A stretch of DNA of 64,000 nucleotides from Sesamum alatum (taxonomy: Eukaryota; Streptophyta; Magnoliopsida; Lamiales; Pedaliaceae), in the NCBI GenBank assembly GCA_034509735.1, contig JACGWO010000003.1:4278001-4342000 (forward strand). The letters are read 5' to 3'. Below, piece by piece: positions 37,299 through 47,388 of this stretch (positions are counted from its first letter, which is position 1; each line of letters opens with the position of its first letter). The position numbers and the translations under genes are program-made. The notes below the pieces were generated by a model. The model did not search any database. It saw only the letters and a list, made by a program, of their open reading frames with translations, and was not told the origin of the DNA.

Positions 37299-39035
37299 AC
37301 ATTTAGAAAACAACGCGCGTTCAGCAGAAAATAAAGACGGTGGTTTGATGAAATAATTAAATGCTTGGTCTTTAGTCATTTAATCCTCCCACTATTTATA
37401 CGAAAACACGGTACTCTCAAACGTGATTTTCGGGAAATCCTTTCCTAGTGGGCTTGGGATCCACAGCGATTTTTCCCATACCCCGCTTTTACGATTCGCA
37501 TGGAAAAGATCCTGTGGGAGGTATTCCATACCATTCTCGTTCCACGAGATTCCCAAGATTATTGCCTCACCCTTTTGCATGATCCCGAGGACTCCAAGCG
37601 AATCATGCTAATTGGGCGTTAGACCCGACCCAATCGACCGAGCCATGGACCCACTAGTACCCCCACGACTCGTGAGACAGGTAACAGCAGCCCATTTTTC
37701 GTTCATGACACAGTGCAGCTTCTTTTAAGTACAATAACGTGCCACGACTCGTGAGACCACGCTATTGACCTAAAACAGCTTCCTCACTGTGCCATGGATT
37801 GGAAGGCATGGACAAACTCCTAGAGTTCATGTCCACTTTATCTAGGGTCTAATATTTCAACATTGGTCCAACCAATGTGAGAGTAGTGAATGACCGAGAT
37901 CTCATAGTATATCCATACATTCATCCATAATGCATAAATAAAATCCATCCACAGCAGTTATATGATAAATAAAAGCCATTCATCCATCATAATAACCACA
38001 TGCAAAATTAAAGCCTAGCACGCCCCTGTTGGATGATCACGAGCCCGAATCCTATGCGATCCACTGAGCCCGCAGTAGATCTATGGTCAATCTAGGGTTG
38101 GTCCTATACTATTACAATAATAGTAACCCAATCATCATGCTGATGGGCCTTGGTCTCTTTTTCTCTTTCTTCACTTCATGGAAAACGCCAAGGGACCTCC
38201 GGTCTGGGCTCTCCATGTGGTCCTTCCTTCTTCTCCACCAATTACAAAAATGGAAACCTAACTCCTAGTCTACTCTCATTACATATTAAAAAAAATAGAA
38301 ACCCCAGCGAAAACCCGGGGGGAGTACATAAGGAGGGAGGTAGAAAGCCTTATTATTCCAAGGCACTAGAAGGAGACAAGGAGAAAGCAGTTAAAGAGGC
38401 ACACAGGCCCAACAGAAAATTAAACCATACATCCGGTCTAGGGCTCGTGATCATCCATTCCCATCCAACACACATAATCACATGATCCAATCACATAATT
38501 ACAATATACCAATAATTCATGATTTCCAATCGTAATAATTCAAAACAGAAATAAATGATCATGTGCGCAACGTGTGAAAAATAAAACACAAATATTGGTA
38601 ATAATATTTTTTTCGTTTTAGGAAAACCTTTCCTCATTATTTTAAGTAAAATAACCCCGGGATTCCAAATCCAATTTATTTTACTCCTAAAATAATGTCT
38701 TTAGGAATTTAGGCAAAATTGAACCCAAAAAACGAATTTTCAGAATTAATTCAAAATTAAAACTGAAAAGTAAATAATAAATAAAAAAATAATAATGCTA
38801 GGGTTTCAAAAAACCCTAGCTGCAACAGCCGCCGGCCGCCGCCACCGGCAGCAGCCGGCAGGCCGTGCGCGCAGGGCAGCAGAAAAACAGAAAAATACCA
38901 ATATTCAGAATTTCACACGAATTAAAAGCAATAAAACAACATGCTTTAATAATCAAGAAAATCAAGATTCAATTAAAACATGCTCAAAACACGTTTCATG
39001 CTTAAAAACGCACATAAACCCTAGGCCTATACACC

Positions 39036-39054
39036 GAACCGGGCTCTGATACCA
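39036..39054 (-). promoter_or_regulatory. Primer binding site of element M
   Basis: The forward strand reads GAACCGGGCTCTGATACCA, complement of TGGTATCAGAGCCCGGTTC, a full match to the plant initiator tRNA-Met type site, one base from the LTR end. Confidence 0.95.
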
Positions 39055-39055
39055 C

Positions 39056-41034
39056 TGAAAGAAATTGTGGATCGTCCCGGGAAAAGCGCGAATGCGGAAG
39101 CGCGGTATGATTAAAAATAAATGCGGAATTTAAACATGCTTTTAAATTAAAACACGTTTCAAAGGGTGTGCCTTTGAAATTTCCCGGGCGTTCGGTGTAT
39201 CTCATGAACGAATAACATAAAATAAATCACGGAGGCCATAGGGTTGGAAATTAAAGAGAGGACGAAAAATTAAAACGAGACCTACCCGTTGTCGTTTTCG
39301 TCTTCAACGGCTACAAGCGTTGTTCCCCGTTTTGCACCAAGATCTCGTCTTGAGACCCTCCAAATCGTGACACACGATCCACCCACGTATCTTGCACGTC
39401 GTGCTAGCAACGAACAAGTTTATGTTTTTGGAGTGGATGAATCAATAACACATTATGGATTGATGGTATTGATTCATCAAGTTCTTAATGTTCCAAGAAC
39501 AAAAAGAACCAAGAAAATATTTCTTGGAGAGGGAGAGAGAATCGTGAGAGAGAGGGAGAGAGAATCCGTGTGTGTGTGTTGTAGTGTGTGTGTTGGAGTT
39601 TCATCATCCTTCAACTTGTAGGATGCTAGGGGTTTATATAGAAGAGGAGTTTAATCCTCTTTAAACTCCTCTTTTAAGAACTCTAATTTGACTAGGATTT
39701 TGACCTAGTCAAAGTCCTAGTCAAAGTAGTGTTTTGACCTAGTCAAAACAATCCTGGCCATCCATCTCTCCCATTGATCTCAACCGTTGATTTAATTTAA
39801 TTTAATGGAATATTTAAAACCTATTTAAATATTTCCAAGAGGCTAAAATAAAAATAAATATAAATATTATTTTAAGCCCATTAAATAAATCCCTTTGATA
39901 AATCTAATTTATCAATTTAATTCCTTATATCTAATAGAAGGAATTATTTCCCCAAGAAAAATAAAGGACCCGATTAAATCCAATTTAATCATTCCTTCAC
40001 TCCAATATTTAATTCCTAATTAAATATCTAAATGTGTGTGGATAGTGTGTGACTCTTTAGGTTCACCTTTCAGCTAGACTTGGTCGGATTCCTAGAATCC
40101 TTCCGTTACCATGGGTGGCCATCTAGCAACGGTCCATGGCACTAGAGACTAGGTGAAATATTCAGGGATGAACATTTAGGCTCTAACAGTACACTTGTCC
40201 TTCTGTCTTCGGTCTCATCACTTAGAGTCTAGGGCACGGAAAATGCAGGTACCCATTTTGGACCTAAGTGTCGGTCTGTCCTCACTAAACGCCGCAAGGG
40301 AATCCTTCCCTTCTGTTCAGTCACTGTGGCCACAGTTTTAGGGACAAGACCTAGAGTATACATGAGACTCAACTGCCAAAACCTATTGACAGGAGACAGA
40401 TCCTTTCTTGGAAACTACTGTCACTTTGCACACCAGAACTGCACTAGACATGGCTTATGACTACCAAAGAGAATTCTGGCAATCTCTCACCATATCTAAG
40501 ATACAGCCCTGATGTACAGGTAAACTCAGCAATTCCTCAAGTCAAAGGACTTGACCTGTACCGTTGGAACCGGGAATACACGTCATACCTTGCTGACCAT
40601 ACTCAAGGTCCTCCGTAAGACGGTTCCCGCGAGTCACCTCAGTCAGCTGCGTCCTCGCATGCTAACCCACTAACACTGCTTAGACGACCCTCGTCACCCG
40701 TCGATGAAACACGACAGCAGGTGCTTAGTGCAAGTCTCAAATGGAATCCCGGTACCCATTTTCGGGATTCCTTGACTTGGAGATTTCCGGACTGATTCGG
40801 GAAGACTGATTCCATGGACCTACCTCCAAGCGTAGTCCCAGTCCCCGAAATTGATTCTCAGTCCGTGGGCTTCGTTTGCGTAGTGAACAGATATGGAAAA
40901 GTGAACACAAACAAAGTAATGCCAAATGAAATTCACTTCTTTATTCATCAATGATTTATCAAACATCCATAATTGTCTAGACATAGGTTACATATACCCG
41001 CCAAAATTGGCTTACATGGTCACCTATTCTAACA
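39056..41034 (-). repeat. 5' LTR of element M
   Basis: Left end TGAAAGAAATTGTGG, right end CCTATTCTAACA; 1979 bp. The reverse strand contains TATATAAA near 39640, a donor-like ACGG|GTAGGT (GT at 39285-39284) and the hairpin TTTCAAAGG/CCTTTGAAA (39157-39179) next to the CGAACGCCCGGG word. GA and GT repeats lie at 39530-39600. The first bases match the 3' LTR of E at 63873. Confidence 0.95.
39284..39285 (-). promoter_or_regulatory. Candidate splice donor in LTR of M
   Basis: Reverse-strand context CAACG|GTAGGTCTC, near the plant 5' splice-site consensus. Sites at the same LTR position occur in I (GTAAGT), B (GTAGGT), H (GTATTT), the 3' LTR of D (GTAACG) and A (GTTGGT). The partner acceptor would be at 37297. 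Function is inferred. Confidence 0.45.
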
Positions 41035-42876
41035 AGTCATAACACATAACAATAATTTCATAAGACAACCACAAAATCCAGTTTAACACATGAAAATTTA
41101 CGATCAAGATTACACATAACCATGCATCTTTATATATATATCCAATTAACTATACTTACCTCAATTCCACAATGATTTACTTAGTAAAATAAGGTTTTCA
41201 CTCTTGTACGCTGTTCTCGTGTCCTATAAATAGTCGTAAGACGTATTGTCAACATATCAGAAATCTTGAAATTCCTTAATAGTACATTAGACAATATTCG
41301 GACACTCCTCACTAATCCGTTAATATCTTATTCTACACAATTCAGATCCTTAATCCATTTTCTACTACATAAAATAGACTCAATTATATTTCCATCAGTA
41401 TATATCTTGCTATATATATAAATCAGTGATTTTATTTTTAAGAATTTCCTTTACCGCCCCTTAACCCGTGAATCCTGCCTGCCTGAACACTGATCACTAA
41501 TTAAATCATAACTTTAATTATAATAATCTAAATTGAAAAATGTTTTAGTATGTTACAATAGACATCCTAGGATTTCTAATGGTATAAAATATGTATATTA
41601 AATCATAATAATAATTTGTTAATAATATCTACTATTCCTGTTCATTGTTTTCTCGAACAGAATCTGTGTACAAACTTATAAATTCTCCCCAGACCAAATT
41701 ACAACTTGTAAATTCAATATTTTTACTCCATATACTATCCTACGTCCCTAGATTCATATACAACAAGAATCATACGAATTGGATCAGTATATAATGAGTT
41801 ATTTAGGTTTTATCACAACCTATTCTTTACAGTCGCAGATCCATAGAGCTCTACTTCAAAATTCACCCAAAATTCGTATACCCGTTCAAAAAATATGATA
41901 TTTACAGAATATTACATATTATGTCTCTAGTTTAATTTTAAGAAAGAATCATACAAATTGAACCATTATAACTCAAGTTACAGGGGTTTTACTATACTCA
42001 GTTTGGAGTTCCGCAAAAACAGGGCAACAGAATATATCCTCCGATTTAGCTTCTACTCAAAACTAGAAAGTTATAGAGGACTTTCATAGACACCAAGATC
42101 CCCAATTTTAGACTGACAAATCTCAAGAGTTTCCTGAAAAACCGAGACTGTTCGGACATATTTTACTCTGTTACCATGCATGTTAACTTGACTCATTCTT
42201 TTCTTGGTTTCAGCCTTCATCTTAGCTCAAACTCGAAATTTCAGAAATTAGAGATGAAAATACTTACCAAATCAGTGTGAAACTTCCGAATATTGGTGAA
42301 TATGGAGGAATCCCCAATTCCTTCTTCTTCTTCTTTCTTCTTCTTCTCTCTTTCTCTCCACCGTCTCCCTCTTCTCTCTTTTGTCTTTTCTCTCTTCTAC
42401 TCTCTTCTATAAGTTTCTATAGCTGATGGTTTTTCTATAGTTGATGGCTTTCACTATAGTTTAACATATGTGTTTATATAGCTCTAAGTATGTAGGTGTG
42501 TTGATGTGTAGGTCTAGCATATATATAAATATTATGTTGAAGACACATGTTGATAAGTTTGCTTGTTTTGTTTTCTAGTGTAGTAATATCTTTCTTATCT
42601 TGTGTAATGCATATACACATATTATATATATCCTATAATGCTAATATTTATATATTGTATAGTAGTAAGACTTTATTTATTTCCCCTTTATCTTTACAAG
42701 TATTTCTATTTAAACCCTCACTAATTTCTTTTTCTTCAAATTTTAAGTATCTTCAATAATATATCTTATCACGTAATTTATAATTAAGCACCAAATATCA
42801 TATAAATCATCACATAATATCTATTTTATTATGATAATAGATTATAAACCATGAATTTACTTTCGAGGATGTTACA
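41035..42876 (-). repeat. 3' LTR of gypsy L, part 2
   Basis: Resumes the gypsy LTR after element M at AGTCATAACAC and aligns with 57176-59044. It ends GGATGTTACA at 42876. A TTC/CT-rich stretch near 42320-42375 is shared with the other LTR. The adjoining ATTCTCCCCTCCTAAT is the complement of a polypurine tract. Confidence 0.9.
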
Positions 42877-43486
42877 ATTCTCCCCTCCTAATAAAAATTT
42901 CGTCCTCGAAATTTGCTTTCCCTACCCCGTTCAAGGAAACAAATAAGGGTACTTCTTCATATTTTGCTCAACTTCCCAAGGGACTTCTTTTGGATAGTGA
43001 TGACTCTACTTTAATATTGTCATTGATATCTCTGTATTCCTCAATTTCTTTATCGTCTAATCCAGAATCTCTACTGGCTCTTCTACACACGTCAGGTTTT
43101 CTGAGATTTATATCTTCGGTTCACACAAAATATGACTAGGATCATAGCGGTATCGTCGTAGCATTGAAATGGCTACGTTGTATAATCTTAAAATTCCTAA
43201 AACACATAACTCGGCGAATTTATCCATAGAATCACCTTATTGTATAGGCAAGAAATGAGCTGATTTAGTCGGTCTATCCACACTGTCGGAATAACATCAC
43301 GTTCTCTAGATGTACGGCAACCCAACAATATATTCTATAATGATCTTATCCGATTTCCATTCGACTCTAGATAAAGGTCGAAGCCTACCTCTTAGTGCTT
43401 GATATTCTACACCCACTTGTCGATAAGTTAAGCATTTAAACGTAACTATGCTACATCATTTCTCATCATCTATCACCAATAGTATG
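42877..43486 (-). pseudogene. Gypsy integrase C-terminal remnant (element L)
   Basis: The polypurine tract complement is at 42877-42894. Reverse-strand reading right to left gives YQALRGRLRPLSRVEWKSDK, RPTKSAHFLPI near 43250, then MLRRYRYDPSHIL and VEEPVEILD near 43060-43150. These are integrase-core and C-terminal words of Tekay/Del-type gypsy elements. Most of the core between them is missing and stops are present. It is cut at 43486 by element D (TSD GTATG). Confidence 0.75.
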
Positions 43487-45694
43487 TGTTGGAATAGGTG
43501 ACCAGAAAGCCAATAGGTTTGGCAATTTATAACCTATCCGACAACTTGATGTGAATGTAATATTATTATGTGATGAATAAGATCAGTGTTCGTCACCAAT
43601 GGTACCTTCTTTGTTGCGCTCATCTTACATTTGTTAAAACGGTGTTTAACTTATATCGCAACAAAGCCCACAGACCATGGATAACAACTCGTGCAGTTGG
43701 GCCACGCATTGGATGGTGGTCATGAAAAAAACTGATTAAGAGTTGGGTCTGAAACGTTCCAAGTCGAGGACCTCGAGACAGGGCATCGAGAGTCCTATTG
43801 AGACTTGCGTCAAGAGTCGTGTTCATTAGATGAGTGCCGTGTTTCATCGGCGACAGGCGTGGACGCCTACACGATCTTGATGGGTTGGTCGACTGGGGTC
43901 GAGCCGACTCGACTGACTCGCGGGGATCATCATATGGAAGCCTTGGAGGCTTGGTCGGTATGATTTGTTTTCCCCGGTTCCGATAGTACGGGAGTAATCC
44001 TCAGACTTGAGGGATCATGGCAGTCGCGTGCACAGGACGGCTGTATCTTGGATCTGGCGAGAGGTAATCATTCTGTAAGATGATTATCATAAGCCTTGTC
44101 CAGTGCAGTCAGAATGTCTAGCGAGGACGGTGGATTCCAAGAAGAGGATCCGTCCCCTGTCAGTATGTGACAGAGGTATCTCCTATGCACTCGGAGACAC
44201 GTTCATGTTGTTTGAAGCTGTGGCCACAGTGGTTGGTCGAACAGGGAATGGTTTCCTGTGTCGATGCAATGAAGCATACGTGGTCTCGAGTATTAAGCAT
44301 AGATGCCTAGTCAAGGATGGGAACCGACGCCCAATTCCATACCCTAGACTAAGGCCGGGAGACGGTAGACGGAAGGATCGTACCTGTACGGAATCGGCGC
44401 CTAAATGTTCACGCCAATTCACCTAGTCTCTAGTGCCATGGACCGTTGCTAGACGGCCACCCATGGTAACCGGCCCTTGTGGGACACGGGCCCAAGTCTA
44501 GCTGAGGGTGAACCTAAAGGGTCACACACAAATCACCGAGGAGGTTGAGAGATCGACTTGGAGTCAATCTCGAAGGATAAAATAAGTAATTGGATTACTT
44601 AAGGGAAAGTCCATTGGATGGACGGGCCGATATTGTATCGGGCTTTCATTTAATCGGTAAATTGGATTTTTGATTAAATATGGAAAGTTGAGATGTTGAG
44701 ACGTTGGATCTTTTAATTGGATTAAAAGATCAACGGGAATAATTTAAGTGGACATTAAATTGGATTTAATATTGGGTTCGTCGTAACTGGATTACGATAA
44801 AACCCGGTCCGTTAAATTATACCGGAGAGGAGAAATAATTCCTAAATTTGGAATGGGAAGAAGTTGGACTTCTTTCCTTAATCAAACATGGCCGACATGC
44901 TCCCTTGGAGGAAGCAAAATCAGCCATGTTTCATGCTAGGTGGTATGTTGACTTATCTCTTTTGGAAAGAGACAAATCAACTCCAATCAAGCTCTTCCCT
45001 TTTGGTATGATTTGATCATACCATAAATTTTGGTAGGCTTGATTGAAGAATTGATGGTGATTGATTGGAATGAATCTAGACATCCTTGGATGAACCTAGA
45101 CACATTCCAATAATCACATTAATTATGTATATATATTAGAATATACAACACCAAGCATAAGTGATTCATTATTCATCTTTTTCTAGGAAAAAGAGAAGAC
45201 AAAAATCCTCTCCTCTCTCTCAAAATTTCGTGCTCCCTCCCTCTCTTACACTTGTGTTCTTCACTTGATTTTGAATCAAGAAAAAGAACAAAGTAAGTTT
45301 AAGAGAACACTAATTCATAGTGTTCTTCTCTTAAACCGATTCCTTCCTAAACCCGTTCTTTTCTAGCAAGAAGAACGTGTGTTTCTTCCGGTGTGGTGTG
45401 GATCACCTTTGGAGAATCCATACGTTTGGATTTCGTGAGCATTCCGGAGAAGGAACAACGCTAGTAGCCGGGAGCATACGCTAAACAATCTTTGATTGAT
45501 TTCATTTGTATATCTATGCCCTATGTGTTTAAATATATGTTTTAATATTTACACATCCTACATCGAACGCCCGGTTGAGCACCCAAGGGTACACCCCTTG
45601 GGATTCGCGTATTTTGAATTTGATTTAAATTTACGCACTTTCCACGCTTTTCTCGCTTCCGCTCGCGCTCCCGGGCGGATCCGCTTGTCCTTCA
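43487..45694 (+). repeat. 5' LTR of element D
   Basis: TGTTGGAATAGG ... GTCCTTCA, 2208 bp. Stem CTTTGTTGCG/CGCAACAAAG at 43609-43666 encloses GTTAAA/TTTAAC. Hairpin CCCAAGGG/CCCTTGGG at 45582-45602 follows CGAACGCCCGG. Compared with the 3' LTR it lacks about 21 bp near 45487, including the donor-like site and a hairpin loop. The 107-codon ORF at 44103-44426 is a by-product of conserved LTR sequence. Confidence 0.97.
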
Positions 45695-45696
45695 AG

Positions 45697-45715
45697 TGGT
45701 ATCAGAGCCCGGTTC
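45697..45715 (+). promoter_or_regulatory. Primer binding site of element D
   Basis: TGGTATCAGAGCCCGGTTC, two bases after the LTR; full match to the plant initiator tRNA-Met type site, also seen in M. Confidence 0.95.
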
Positions 45716-46913
45716 GATGTAAGGGGCATAAATCTATGTGTTTGGCATGATCTACTTGCTTTTAAATGGCTTTATTGGCATGCTAGATTATATAAATATA
45801 TGAGTAATATGATAATTCAATTGTTTGGATTTAATGGACTTTTGGCATGCTTTATTTTGTTAGATTGGATCTAAAATTGCATGCTTATTTTCAGAAAAAT
45901 ATCATTGTTATTGTGCTGAAACAGTTTTGAAAAAAAAAAAAAAAATTGGTCGGGCCGCTGGACCGTTTTGTGCCGTTTTTTCGACTTTTTCCGGAAAATT
46001 CGATTTTCTGTATTTTCTGCACAATATTTTGAAAATATGTTAATTTTGCATTTTTGATTTTGGGATAATTGGATTATTCCTTGAATTAATTTTGCTTAAT
46101 TAATTTGGGATTAATACATGCATTGGATGCATTGTGTAAAATGTCCATTAAATTTGAAATTTGAATTTTGCATATTATTTATATGTTTATGCTTTTGTGA
46201 TGTTGGACATCACTTGGATATTTGGAATATCCATTGGTTTTATTGCATGATTATTTGGAATAATTATGTTATATGTGAGTTGATGGAATCAACATGGGAT
46301 GATCACAAAGCCCTAGACCTTGTGTATGGATGAATGAATGTTTATTTATTTTCTGTTAGGTGGGGCCTGCGTGCCTCTTGTTTTTGGGACTATCATCTCC
46401 CGTATTTTCAGCCTCATGATGTTAAGGCTTGTTTTCATTATTACCAATGTATTACTTTCAGTTGTAATGAGAGTAGATAGGATTGGTGAGGTTTCAATTT
46501 TAACAAGCAATTGGAGTTGGAGACCCCAAGGAGGAGCATCAAGGCGTGAAACAAGAGCACTACAAGGCCCATTGGAATGACAATGGGTATATTACTATTG
46601 TAATAATTTAGGACCACCCTAGACAGACCATAGACTCACTGCGGGCTCAGTAGGTCGCATAGGTTGGGCTTGTGATCATCCTAAACAGGGGTATGCTATG
46701 TTTTCTGCATGCGGCGTATTTATTTATCGCTTTAAATATTGGATATTTGTGCATGCTAAAACACCATAATGTGATGAGGTCTCGGTCAAACACAAACTCT
46801 CATTTGGTTGGACCAAGTTAAATATTAGGCCCAGAACGGACTTGGATCAAAATGGTATTTTGGTCTGTCCGAGCCTTAAATCCACATCAATGTGGTGAGG
46901 AAGCTACCACTAC

Positions 46914-46947
46914 CCAAGTGTGGTCTCACGAGTCGTGGCACACTTGG
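46914..46947 (+). other. Palindromic leader hairpin 1 of D
   Basis: CCAAGTGTG (46914-46922) pairs perfectly with CACACTTGG (46939-46947) around GTCT and CACGAGTCGTGG. The stem bases differ from those in B, M and E while pairing is kept. Confidence 0.6.
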
Positions 46948-46995
46948 AATAGGGGAAAGCTGCACTATTGTTGTGAACAAAAATATTGCGCTCGC

Positions 46996-47030
46996 TGTTT
47001 CCCTGTCTCACGAGTCGTGGGGAGCGACAG
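46996..47030 (+). other. Palindromic leader hairpin 2 of D
   Basis: CTGTTTCCC pairs with GGGGAGCGACAG with a small bulge, around CACGAGTCGTGG (47009-47020). In A the corresponding ends are CTAT and ATAG, a compensated change. Confidence 0.5.
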
Positions 47031-47388
47031 TTTGAGGCATGATTTGGTTGATGGGTCGGGCCCAACACTGAGTAACATGGTTCGCTTGGAGTCCTCGGGA
47101 CCATGTGAATAGGTGAGGCAAAATATCTTGGGAATCTCATTGGATGAGAATGATATTGGATATCTCCCACAAGGTCTTCTTCATGTGAATCGTAAAAGCG
47201 GGGCATGGAGATTACGCTTGTGGATCCCAAGCCCACTAGGAAATGGTTTCCCGAAAACTCCGCTTGAGACTGGCGGACTTTCGTATAAATAGTGGGAGGG
47301 TTAAAGACTAAAAGACCAAGTCTTCAACTTGAACAATAATATTACCATCATCTGCTAATTTCTGCTTTATATTTTCATTAATGTAGAT

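Larger units (their letters stand above)
37297..39055 (-). other. Leader of element M, GC-rich block and palindromes
   Basis: Between primer site (39036-39054) and gag. The GC-rich block is at 38820-38880. The palindrome (forward strand CCACGACTCGTG) is at 37673-37684 and 37752-37763. The outer stem of the distal copy, CAATAACGTG/CACGCTATTG (37742-37751 and 37768-37777), pairs with one mismatch. The acceptor-like site TAAATGTAG ends at 37297 on the reverse strand. Confidence 0.75.
35028..41034 (-). mobile_element. Copia element M, 3' half missing
   Basis: Reverse-strand element with a full 5' LTR (39056-41034), primer site, leader, near-intact gag and protease-integrase, ending abruptly at 35028 in the integrase/RT linker. 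RT, RNase H and 3' LTR are lost, together with about 29 bp of the host gypsy LTR (present at 57145-57175 of the other LTR). A deletion after insertion explains both losses and the absence of a target duplication. Confidence 0.9.
45716..47388 (+). other. Leader of element D
   Basis: About 1.7 kb without ORFs of note. The GC-rich block found in A, B and M is reduced to a short GGTCGGGCCGCTGGACC word near 45947 after an A14 run. The palindromic hairpins are at 46914-46947 and 46996-47030. A CTAAT branch-like word and TTATATTTTCATTAATGTAG end at 47386, just before the gag ATG at 47389. Confidence 0.8.

Noticed and set aside
44103..44426. 107-codon ORF in the 5' LTR of D, repeated at 51599-51922, with related ORFs on the reverse strand in LTR F (7712-8044) and forward in LTR B
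   Set aside because: It tracks conserved LTR nucleotide sequence that also forms hairpins. LTR G has a one-base deletion in it (GGAATTGGCGTTGG near 8930), and B uses different ends. No domain is recognised, so RNA or DNA conservation explains it better than a protein.
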